Of a DNA stretch of 20,234 nucleotides, positions 10,140-17,340 are shown piece by piece. Location of the stretch: the NCBI GenBank assembly GCA_036897625.1, contig JAYMTA010001385.1, positions 1-20,234 of the forward strand, written 5' to 3'. Every line of letters starts with the position of its first letter. Position 1 is the first letter of the stretch. Below the pieces are notes generated by a model. The model saw nothing but the letters and a program-made list of their open reading frames with translations. It searched no databases and was not told where the DNA came from. This stretch comes from Pelargonium cotyledonis. Lineage: Eukaryota; Streptophyta; Magnoliopsida; Geraniales; Geraniaceae. A program made the position numbers and the translations under genes.

Positions 10140-10860
10140 TGAAAATGAAAAGGTTGACGTGGCATGACAACATGTCAACAAAAGTTGACGTGACTAATGA
10201 AAACCGACTACAACCGGTTAAGTGTTTTTAATTATTAAAAATAGTTTACAAAGTCTCAAACAATACAAAAAACTAATTAGGGGTTAAAACCCTGAAAAAA
10301 TTATATTAGTCTAGTGGAGACCAAAAGATCTAACACTTTTTTATTATAGTTAATTGGTTTTGGCTCTTTGGATTGACATTTTTTTAGTTTTAGCCCATAA
10401 CCAGGGTTTACTCTGTTTTGAGTCTTAGACTCCAATTGTTTTTTTTTTTAATTAAACTCTTGGTACCGGTTATAGCCGGTTTTGATGGAACACGTCACCA
10501 TGCCACTTAAGATTTTAGACCACGTCGACAACAATACACGTCAAACTCCAACTACGATAGATGGAACGATAACATTTCATTTCATTTCATTTTTTTGAGG
10601 TATGAGCATCAAAATGACATCTGTACGGGTGCGGGTATCTAAGATAATGGAACGTTTTCGATGAATCTTTTGCAACTAGAAGCTGACATGGACTAAATTC
10701 TTAGGTGGCATGATGATGATGTGTTGCTCTAAGTTGACATGACATATAAAAAATGACTACAACTGATAATGTGAGTTTAATTAAAAAAAAAAAATGGAGC
10801 AGCCCGAAGGTTTAAACCATGCTAACACTAATTAAGGGCTAAAACAAAAAAAAAATGTTT
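10140..10860. repeat. Three related repeat arms, two head-to-head, one direct
   Basis: Arm 1 (about 10140-10330, plus), arm 2 (about 10355-10560, minus) and arm 3 (about 10690-10860, plus) share an ordered set of blocks: GTTGACGTG/GGCATG elements, a CCG(A/G)CTA(C/T)AACCGGT core, a TTTAATTAAAAAA tract, then a block ending near ACTAATTAGGGGTTAAAA. Arms 1 and 2 face each other around about 10340 and could form an imperfect stem. An ATTTC run lies at 10573-10590. The arrangement suggests a foldback or MULE-like non-autonomous element with a further partial copy; no target duplication was identified. Arm limits are approximate. Confidence 0.6.
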
Positions 10861-11250
10861 CCTTCATATTTAACTTTGAGAAAAGAAGAAGAGAGAAATT
10901 GAGCTTTTGTTGAGCATGTACAAATGGAATATCAATCAATAGTGAAGTGTGCATCTCTAATTCTTATGAAGTGGAATCAATGTTGTGAGGGGACCATTAA
11001 ATCATGCTCACTTCATGTTGTTAATTTCCATGCGGAACACTCAACAAACAGTTGTTGCTGGAACAAAACATCATCCTCCTTTTCGCACGTTTTGGAGAAA
11101 TTTCAGTAACAAAATGCCGTCTCCATTACAATGATCCATGCCATTTTTGAGCAATTTATTTAAGATTACGTCTATAATTAGTAGCAAACTCAAAGCAATT
11201 AACGAGTGAAGTGCGAGACAAGGACATGTACCACGAAACCTGCATGAATG
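10861..11250 (+). promoter_or_regulatory. Upstream region of phylloplanin-like gene 1
   Basis: AT-rich DNA between the repeat arms and the TATA box at 11254. No coding exon is seen. Any tissue-specific control elements of the first phylloplanin-like gene should lie here, but none could be named with confidence. Confidence 0.35.
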
Positions 11251-11253
11251 AGC

Positions 11254-11262
11254 TATATAAAT
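11254..11262 (+). promoter_or_regulatory. TATA box of phylloplanin-like gene 1
   Basis: TATATAAAT lies 96 bases before the ATG at 11350. Transcription should start near 11285, giving a leader of about 65 bases that contains the ACACCA repeat at 11303-11324. Confidence 0.75.
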
Positions 11263-11302
11263 TTGTGTTCAACTGCAGAAACTAGCTGACACACAAACAC
11301 AA

Positions 11303-11324
11303 ACACCAACACCAACACCAACAC
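11303..11324 (+). repeat. ACACCA-repeat leader of gene 1
   Basis: Tandem ACACCA units lie in the predicted 5' leader. The same ACACCAACACCAACACC string is found at 15422-15438 in front of gene 2. The sharing supports common descent of the two promoters as well as the two coding regions, or a kept function for an unstructured CA-rich leader. Confidence 0.85.
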
Positions 11325-11349
11325 AAACCTTAAACAAAAGTACAAAACA

Positions 11350-11838
11350 ATGGCTCATAACAATCCTATGTCTCACCTCCTCGCTCTCGTCCTCTTCATT
11401 ACCGTGGTGTCATCATCGGCTCCGGTAGTCCACAGCTTCAACTCCCTAAAAACCGCCTCCCACAACATAACACAGGCCACAATCGTCGGCCAGTTCGTGT
11501 GCTCCGTCACCGGAACTCCAACTCCGGGCACCGACAGCCCCGGCCTCGACCGAGAACAAGTGTCCTTGATTTGCAACGGAGTCTCGATCACCTCAAACGT
11601 CACCAACACGACCGGACATTACGAGGTGAACGTGAACACTACGGCGTTAGCTAATTTCGAGCCGGCCTTTTGCGTGATGCGCGTGAGCCTTCCGGTGGAA
11701 AATTGCACGTTATTGCCGAGCCAGGGCTTTCTTCAAGCGCCCATTGCGCTCGCCGACATAGTGGCGTCGGCGGTCGGTGAAATTGCGTTGTTTATTGGTG
11801 GATTGTTGGGGGTTTGCGTAAATGAATATTGCACTTAG
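11350..11838 (+). CDS. Phylloplanin-like secreted protein 1 (Ole e 1-like type)
   Basis: A single-exon gene of 162 residues with a good plant start context (AACAATGG). Residues about 1-29 form a signal peptide: a hydrophobic core LLALVLFITVV, with likely cleavage after Val-His-Ser. The mature part has four cysteines (51, 75, 108, 119) in the contexts VCSV, LIC, FC and ENC, matching the paralogue at 15451. Two extra cysteines, 156 and 161, lie in the tail. Several N-glycosylation motifs are seen (for example NIT, NVT, NTT, NCT). The C-terminal part, from about 127, is hydrophobic. Phylloplanins are small secreted surface proteins; the tobacco form is made in short glandular trichomes and inhibits spore germination of an oomycete pathogen (known). 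Antimicrobial or cuticle-surface function here is inferred. The coding region is clearly richer in GC than its flanks, typical of this intronless family. A downstream Met7 is a possible alternative start that keeps the signal peptide. Confidence 0.88.
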   Translation: MAHNNPMSHLLALVLFITVVSSSAPVVHSFNSLKTASHNITQATIVGQFVCSVTGTPTPGTDSPGLDREQVSLICNGVSITSNVTNTTGHYEVNVNTTALANFEPAFCVMRVSLPVENCTLLPSQGFLQAPIALADIVASAVGEIALFIGGLLGVCVNEYCT

Positions 11839-11960
11839 CTACGTACGTACGTACCAAATTCGGTTTGGTATATGATAATAATAAGGAAGCTAGCTATAAC
11901 ATGCATGCATGCAAAAACTAGGATTTTGCTATGATTATAGTACAGAAATGTGGAGATTCG

Positions 11961-11966
11961 AATAAA
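11961..11966 (+). terminator. Poly(A) signal of gene 1
   Basis: AATAAA lies 123 bases after the stop codon. The 3' UTR before it also holds ACGT and GCAT tandem runs (11842-11855, 11901-11912) and a small stem of TACCAAA/TTTGGTA with a 5-base loop starting near 11851. Confidence 0.6.
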
Positions 11967-11969
11967 GTT

Positions 11970-12384
11970 TGTGTTTAATGCCGGCTGGTTCCAGCTGATT
12001 TTATAATGAAGTTCTGTTCTGCGGTTGAATAAGCTATGTATATGTGTTTGAAAGGTAAATGTTTGAATATTTTCTTGGTCGGCTAACCATATTAACAACT
12101 AATTAAACCACATTAATTTATCACCCTAATTTATTCAAAATCAACCCCCAATTGCAACCCCTAACATGCCACAAATTGCCCCCAAAACACACCCTACGTA
12201 CAATGCCCAATTTTCCTCACATTTGAACCACCTAATTCAATATTTTTAACACCCTCAATAATCCCAATTCATGCCCCATTTCAAACCATAACATGCTACA
12301 AATTAAATCCACCACTTAACTGGATTAAGCCCACAAATTATCCTGATTAATAACAAAATTAGTTATGTAATTGAACGCAAATTT
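11970..12384. other. C-rich/A-rich intergenic stretch
   Basis: From about 12110 to 12330 the plus strand is strongly depleted in G and rich in CCC and CAA words. No gene or repeat unit could be defined. It reaches to the left target duplication of the SINE. Confidence 0.4.
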
Positions 12385-12558
12385 AACTTTTGAATTCAAG
12401 TTCCCTAGGAAATGGCTCAATGGTCAAGAGACACAACACTATGCGAGAAGTCGTGGGTCTAACTTCTTGAGTCGGGTGGGGTGGGGTTTTAGAGGTTTTA
12501 GAGAAAGAGATACCCTTTATTGTGAAGTTCAACTGATAAAAAAAACTTTTGAATTCAA
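12385..12558 (+). mobile_element. Complete SINE with perfect 15-bp target site duplication
   Basis: The flanks AACTTTTGAATTCAA at 12385-12399 and 12544-12558 are identical. The element body (12400-12543, 144 bp) starts with a tRNA-like head: box A TGGCTCAATGG (12413-12423) and a degenerate box B (GGGTCTAACTTC, from about 12455). A GT-rich middle follows, then a 3' end with an A-run. SINEs are transcribed by RNA polymerase III and moved by LINE machinery. The perfect duplication argues for a fairly recent insertion. The 3' half is related to positions 1-75. Confidence 0.85.
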
Positions 12559-12629
12559 ACACAAACCAAGCTACACATAATTAATCATATAACAATACTT
12601 CCAAATTCGAATTGTAAAACAAAACAAAA

Positions 12630-12965
12630 ATTAAACCGACATACATCTGACCTCAGTCGAGTGGAGGCAATGAGTATGTCGGCTAAGAGAAAAAATAGTG
12701 TTAAACTAAGTTGATAGGTGGAGGGCCCAATCCTCCTCACATGCATGACAGATAATACAACATATCATGCACATGAACTAAGAGGCAACAAAGACAGGTC
12801 ACTAGGCCCAAACAAAGACATGTCACTAGGCTCAAACAGAACCAACTCTTGATACCACGTTAAAATTGACTCGATCCTACTCAAAAACTTAAGCTAATAG
12901 GAGAGGTGAAGGGTCTAACGTGTACATCAAGTGGTGGATAATTTCTTTCAATGTGGGACATTAAA
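12630..12965. repeat. LTR/TRIM-like retrotransposon fragments with short repeats
   Basis: The stretch around 12850-12960 (GATACCACGTTAAAATTGAC ... AATGTGGGACA) is wording I associate with LTR-derived dispersed repeats of dicots (from memory). Just before it, two 24-bp units (12787-12810 and 12811-12834) match at 22 of 24 positions. An inverted pair CCGACATAC/GTATGTCGG flanks 12638-12682. No coding domain is seen and no paired LTR was found. Confidence 0.45.
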
Positions 12966-13036
12966 ATAGATAATCAAAATGAGAAATAATGAGAAAGAAG
13001 AATACGGTAATTATATTTTTATCAAATTTTAAAATT

Positions 13037-13285
13037 TGCGAGGGGATTTTGCAAGGGGCCTCTCGCAAAAAAATCACCCTAACATCCTATTTTTGGCTTA
13101 TAGTGAAAGGAATCCTCGCAATTTGCAAGGAACCCTTGATAAAATCTCCGTGAGGAACATAAAAAGTATCGCAAATATTGTTTCATATTCCAATTCCACG
13201 CAATTTCCAAGGAATCCCTCAATAAATTCTCCATGAAGACCCTAAAATTTATTGCCAATATCGTTTCAATTTCCAATTCCTCGCA
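13037..13285. repeat. 82-bp imperfect tandem repeat, two full units plus partials
   Basis: The word CGCAATTTGCAAGG (from 13117) returns as CGCAATTTCCAAGG (from 13199). The downstream text also repeats (AA.TCTCC.TGA.GA...ATTGTTTCA...TTCCAATTCC), then TCGCAA again at 13281. The period is 82-83. A more diverged unit seems to start at 13037. A (TA)n run (13286-13302) follows directly. Confidence 0.75.
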
Positions 13286-13339
13286 ATATATATATATATA
13301 TAGGCATCAGTTGACTGATATAACTTTATATCACTTGCA

Positions 13340-13415
13340 CTAATGAGGTGATGACACTTTATTTAAAATCATGGATCCGACCAGGTCGCTCCGCTCCCAC
13401 AAATGTATGTAGGAG
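13340..13415 (+). repeat. Diverged single arm of the foldback family at 19703-20224
   Basis: The order ATGACAC..(T)ATTTAAAAT...GGATCC...GGTC.CTC.GCTCCCA.AAAT matches 19745-19815 closely. Only one arm is seen; no inverted partner is present nearby. Confidence 0.6.
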
Positions 13416-13419
13416 GTTG

Positions 13420-13830
13420 TATATATATCTTATTTATGTCTTTAAATAGTTTGCATTTTATGTTAATTTGTTATTATGCTGGAATTAATGATGAGATTCA
13501 CATGAAAAAAAATTCTCAAATTCATTTTATACCATTCTTATTAAAATTGTGTACTCCCAGCTTTAACCAACACTTTTTCTCATATCTCTGATTCACATGT
13601 TACAGTTAGATAAAATCTGCAACCGCAACACATAAAAAAGACGGTGCAAGCTTGAAGGGTTGGGTTTGTATACTTATTTCACAAGTTTAATTTCATTGAA
13701 TTTTAGTCACTGGTATATTTATACAGAATATGTAGGCAAGATTCTCATTCCATGTCATATATACGTTTGTTATAACTCAAATTCAGTTTTTTTTTTTTTT
13801 TTTTAAATTCTGCATTACTCTTGTTTTTCA
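13420..13830. other. AT-rich spacer
   Basis: No gene is seen. It contains a T16 run near 13787-13804. It separates the foldback-family arm from the element at 13831. Confidence 0.4.
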
Positions 13831-14332
13831 TCAGTTCTCTCCGTCCATCTAAACTGACAGAAGATGCCAAAATCGTGTCATGTGCACTGCACATATTAAT
13901 AATTTTTTTCTTTTCAAAATGCCATAAATGCCCTTAGGGTTTTCTTTTCTTGCGGAAAATTTTCCGACCACCACATGGAGTTTCTTGATTTCTCCAAAAA
14001 TAAGTAAAAGATCAAACCTTTTCATCTGAGTTTCTTGATTTCTCTTCGAAGTTCACATTCAAAACTCAAAATCCAACAAAAAAGCTCCAACATTTTCTTA
14101 TGAGATTCTTCAATTTCTTCTTCAAATTCACATTTCAAGTTAAAACATCAATTAAAGCATCAATCTTGTCATCTGGTTTTCATTCATTTCTTCTTCAAAT
14201 TCACATTTCAAACTCAAAAATATCAATTCAAAGCTTCATATCTGGTTTCAACAGTGGCAATGGAGAAAAATAGTTAGGGGTATTTTGAACATTTCAAATT
14301 CTAACGGACGGAAAATGGACGAAAATAACTGA
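13831..14332. mobile_element. MITE-like element with 18-bp terminal inverted repeats
   Basis: Left end TCAGTTCTCTCCGTCCAT (13831-13848) and the reverse complement of the right end (14315-14332), TCAGTTATTTTCGTCCAT, match at 15 of 18 positions. No transposase frame lies between them, so it would be non-autonomous. No clear target duplication could be read next to the ends, so the superfamily is open. The CTCCGTCC word recalls Tc1/mariner Stowaway ends but is not enough to assign it. Confidence 0.65.
14020..14240. repeat. About 74-bp tandem repeats inside the MITE-like element
   Basis: The block TTTCTTC..TTCACATTTCAA recurs with TTCACATT at 14052, 14127 and 14200 (periods 75 and 73). Each unit also has ATCTG/ATGAG..TTTCTT before it and TCAAA..ATCCAA/ATCAATT after it. 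A further partial unit precedes at about 13974. Confidence 0.7.
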
Positions 14333-14797
14333 TTACATATAAGAGTAATTCAAAGTTACAAAAAAGAAGAAGATCACTCATTGCAAAAAGCTGTCAACTA
14401 TGAAGTAGTAAACTGCAATTAACTCTTATTTTTATATACAAATATCAAATTTTTTTCATCAGGTTTTATGTTTAATAATTTCAACATAAGTACAGTTTAT
14501 TACTTTTAAATATATGAAAATATTGAATATAATTTAATAATGTTACTTTTCGAAACTCGTATTTAGTATATGTATTGTCTAAAAAAATTCAAAAATGGAT
14601 TTTCATAAGTAAATTTTATAATGTTACTGACTCGTATTTTGCAGTTTGTTTTTTAAAATTTAAATTTTAAAACGGTAGTTTTTAAAACTCATATTTACCC
14701 GTATCTATCGTTCAAATAATTAAAATTTGATTTGCAAATGTAAATCTCGTAATGCTATTTTAACCTAATAAGTTTTTTATTCACTTTATCAATTTTC
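14333..14797. other. Very AT-rich spacer
   Basis: Loosely repeated words (AAACTCGTATTTA, TTTTATAATGTTACT) recur at about 14525-14760 and again near 15065-15090, hinting at decayed repeat units. No gene is seen. Confidence 0.4.
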
Positions 14798-14991
14798 ACT
14801 TGCTTACCAAGTTTTTTTTTTTTTTTTAAAAGCAACGTCATCATACTCGAAGTAACAATGTTTCTCACTCCCTAGAGTGAGTGACCGTCGCACTAAACCT
14901 CACCTCATACCGTGGACATAGAGGCTCGAACCTGATATCTCAGAGGAAATCCAAAGGGACACAACATGTCTTGGTCACTTGTTTATCAAGT
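14798..14991 (-). mobile_element. Older minus-strand SINE with imperfect target duplication
   Basis: A poly(T) run at 14812-14827 is the A-tail of a minus-strand element. Box B GGTTCGAGCC lies at 14932-14923. ACTTGCTTACCAAGT (14798-14812) and ACTTGTTTATCAAGT (14977-14991) flank it and match at 13 of 15 positions. The head starts at GACCAAGACATG, inside the usual box A, so the 5' end looks slightly truncated. Its tRNA-like head resembles that of the SINE at 12400. Confidence 0.65.
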
Positions 14992-15390
14992 AAATTTGAA
15001 AACAAAATATATATTTTCCAAAACGCATATCTACACATATACTGGTTAAACAATCTTAAATCTAATTTACAAGTGAATTTTGTAATGTTATGAAGTTCTT
15101 TTTACTAATTTAATGCCGCACAAATAAAATAAAAAACTAAAAAGTGAAAAATATTGTTAGAGACAATGGTACGTACTTAGTAATTTTATATTGTTAAAAA
15201 CTTGAATAAACCCTCCTCAATTCCATTTCTGCGTATCAAACATAGATTAGTAGTTAAAAATGATACTACAAAAGATGAGCATCGAAAGATTCAGTGTTGT
15301 TGCTCCCAAATCTGTCCATCTAATTAGAGAGACGGCATTTCAATCACGTAGTTTTCATGCATGCATGCCTCCTACAAGTAATGAATTCAA
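14992..15390 (+). promoter_or_regulatory. Upstream region of phylloplanin-like gene 2
   Basis: AT-rich, no gene. Near the promoter is CATGCATGCATGC (15356-15368), two overlapping RY-type CATGCATG motifs, known targets of B3-domain regulators; a role here is inferred. Confidence 0.4.
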
Positions 15391-15397
15391 ATGTTTC

Positions 15398-15405
15398 TAT
15401 AAGTA
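15398..15405 (+). promoter_or_regulatory. TATA box of phylloplanin-like gene 2
   Basis: TATAAGTA lies 53 bases before the ATG at 15451. This places the transcript start near 15428, at the ACACCA repeat (15421-15440). The leader would be only 20-30 bases, shorter than that of gene 1. Confidence 0.65.
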
Positions 15406-15450
15406 GGTGCCAATTTAGATAACACCAACACCAACACCTACGCACACAAT

Positions 15451-15924
15451 ATGACTAATATTCATTACACTTTCATTGCGGTTCTCTCCGCTCTCCTCTT
15501 AGCCGTGGCGCCACTAGCGCACGGCGGCTACACCATCAACGGAACAGACATAATACAGATCAACGTCTTGGGACGTCTGTACTGCTCCGTTGACGGAGCT
15601 CCGGTCCCGAACTTCAACACGCCGGGAGCGGACGGAGTGAACGTGGACTTGGTGTGCAAGCCGGTGGTGGGTGGCAAGATCAGCCTCGCACGAACCGTGA
15701 CGAATGCGACGGGACATTTCGAGGCGATCGTGGCGACCCAAGACACCCACAATGTGTTCGATCCGTCGGTGTGCTACATAGAAGTGGCCCTCCCGGTGGC
15801 CAACTGCGAGCTGTTCCCGCCAAAAGGAGTCCTTCAAGCCACCATCTTGCTTTTGGACATCGTCAACACCGTTATGGGTGCTATTGCTAAGTTTTTGTCC
15901 AGTGCCTTCCATGCTGTAGCTTGA
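15451..15924 (+). CDS. Phylloplanin-like secreted protein 2
   Basis: A single-exon gene of 157 residues. The signal peptide covers about 1-25 (FIAVLSALLLAVAPLAHG), with cleavage likely between Gly25 and Gly26. Four conserved cysteines (45, 69, 108, 119) stand in YCSV, VC, VCY and ANC contexts. From the first cysteine on, the protein aligns with gene 1 with few gaps: shared CSV.G.P.P, VTN.TGH, and LPV.NC...P..G.LQA.I.L.DIV. This gives around 40% identity by eye, and both place Cys108 and Cys119 at the same residue numbers. The extra C-terminal cysteines of gene 1 are absent here, and N-glycosylation motifs are fewer (NGT, NAT). The coding region is GC-rich against AT-rich flanks, which also creates long open frames on the other strand that I regard as shadows. 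Function as a secreted leaf-surface or defence protein is inferred from the family. Confidence 0.88.
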   Translation: MTNIHYTFIAVLSALLLAVAPLAHGGYTINGTDIIQINVLGRLYCSVDGAPVPNFNTPGADGVNVDLVCKPVVGGKISLARTVTNATGHFEAIVATQDTHNVFDPSVCYIEVALPVANCELFPPKGVLQATILLLDIVNTVMGAIAKFLSSAFHAVA

Positions 15925-16370
15925 TGCTCATGGTTCGCTACTAATTAATTATGTATATGCATGCAAAACTTCAATCTATACATATACCTTAATGATGAAA
16001 ATATTAATCAAATATCAAACTTTGTACTAAATATATAAACAAAAGTTTTGTTTTAGATCATTTTAAAACCAAATGAGTAATTAATTAATAATTTTGTAAC
16101 ATGATATTGTCTAGTGATTGTAGAGACATAAGTACCCAAATATTTATTTTGCCGAACTTGCCCATTTGATCTTAATCTTAGCCAGAGATTTATGATCTGG
16201 CGTGCTTCGGTGTTTGCATAGCATCTCTCTTGATCTATTTTCTTAGTGTTTTTTTATGAGTATCGAATCAAATTCATTGTTGTTGATAAAGTTGGTTCAA
16301 ACTCAAAATCTTAAGATAAAAATGGGAAGATTAACCGTTATTTTATGTGGTGACTCATTTTACAATCTTT
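15925..16370. other. 3' flank of gene 2
   Basis: AT-rich DNA with the presumed 3' UTR of gene 2. No perfect AATAAA was found close to the stop; variants such as AATATT and TATAAA occur. No other gene is seen. Confidence 0.4.
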
Positions 16371-16680
16371 CACTACAAGAAATTTCAATTCCCGTGACAA
16401 CACATTCCGTCAATGAAATTAAACTCATATTTTTTTCACAAAAAGTCATTAATTATTGTCATCAAAAGTGTTGTCACGGAAAATGTACAAGTGTAGAACA
16501 AAAAAAGATTTGCCATGAGAGAACAACTTTGTGTGACGGAAAAAGCTGTCACCAAAAGCATAAAAGCTTAGTGTATTCATTGCCAACAACTTAATTTTTG
16601 TTGTCATATAGTCATGAATTTTATATTAGTAATTCATTTCATAGGGATGATATTAAGCCCAAACCTTGTTTACTTGTAGG
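16371..16680. mobile_element. CACTA-type (En/Spm) transposon end with subterminal repeats
   Basis: CACTACAAGAAA at 16371-16382 is the hallmark terminal sequence of plant CACTA elements. Behind it lie subterminal words in both directions: CCGTGACAACAC (16392-16403) and its exact reverse complement GTGTTGTCACGG (16468-16479), plus GTGACGGAAAA and GCTGTCACC near 16535-16555. The opposite end (expected TTTCTTGTAGTG) is not clear; TTTACTTGTAGG at 16669-16680 is a weak candidate. No transposase is present, so it is a short non-autonomous copy or a fragment. A 112-codon frame across it is not a gene. Confidence 0.7.
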
Positions 16681-16689
16681 TCCAAGATA

Positions 16690-17040
16690 ACGTGTGTTTG
16701 AATATTTAGGACTACTCACTCAATCCAGTTATGGGCCCAAAAAGGCCCACCTAATTATATACAGCTTAAATAAACAAAACACTCTCAAAACTAATTTGGA
16801 TTTGCATGTACTTATTGTACGTGCTGTATGGATGTTTAGCCTAAAACTAAACAAACTTAAATTTCAAGCAACCAACTAGCATGAAACATATATGGCAAAG
16901 CTAATGAAAGTAGTTAAGTTGGCAAAAAATTAAAGAGAGATCTTAGAATTAAGCAAGTACAAATTAACCTAAGAACATACATCAATAATTGAGATAGAGT
17001 GAGCACTTATTAGTTATTAGGAGATGAAGACATGGCACCA
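16690..17040. other. Intergenic spacer
   Basis: AT-rich, no gene. Site II-like GGGCCCA/GGCCCA words occur at 16734-16750 without an obvious gene next to them. Confidence 0.35.
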
Positions 17041-17049
17041 AAGTGCTTA

Positions 17050-17340
17050 GAGAGAGAGAGAGAGAGAGAGAGAGCAGACAAGAGAAGGAGATGGTGTGGC
17101 AATGGGATGCAATGATCTTTGCATAAGAGAAGAAAATAATGAAAAGGCTGCCAAAAAAGCATGGAAATGGAAATGAGGGTCAGAGGGCAGCAAGACCCAC
17201 TCTACTCTCTCCTCCATTTCCATTTCCATTTCCATTTCCTTATTGTCTTGTCACAATCCTTGTCTCCTTTTCCTTTTCCTTTGTTTTTGCTTCCACTTCC
17301 ACTAATTAATTTGTTTCCATTTTCTCTCTTTTGTTTCTTC
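17050..17340. repeat. Purine-to-pyrimidine switch region with GA run and CCATTT hairpin
   Basis: From a (GA)n run (17050-17074) to about 17185 the plus strand is purine-rich; from about 17195 to 17340 it is pyrimidine-rich. ATGGAAATGGAAATG (17161-17175) and CATTTCCATTTCCAT (17214-17228) are exact inverted copies about 38 bases apart and could pair as a 15-bp stem. CCTTTT repeats follow at about 17266-17281. No gene start was found. Confidence 0.7.

Noticed and set aside
15514..15912. 132-codon open frame opposite phylloplanin-like gene 2, with two more overlapping frames
   Set aside because: These follow from the GC-rich coding strand lacking stop-forming words. They have no start context or domain, and the sense protein has a clear family match.
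16256..16594. 112-codon frame over the CACTA end
   Set aside because: It is formed by transposon subterminal repeats, and the apparent cysteine/histidine pattern comes from repeated TGTCA/TGTGA words.
16995..17050. GAGATAGAGTGAGCAC resembling miR156
   Set aside because: It differs at several positions from the very conserved miR156, and no complementary star arm follows.
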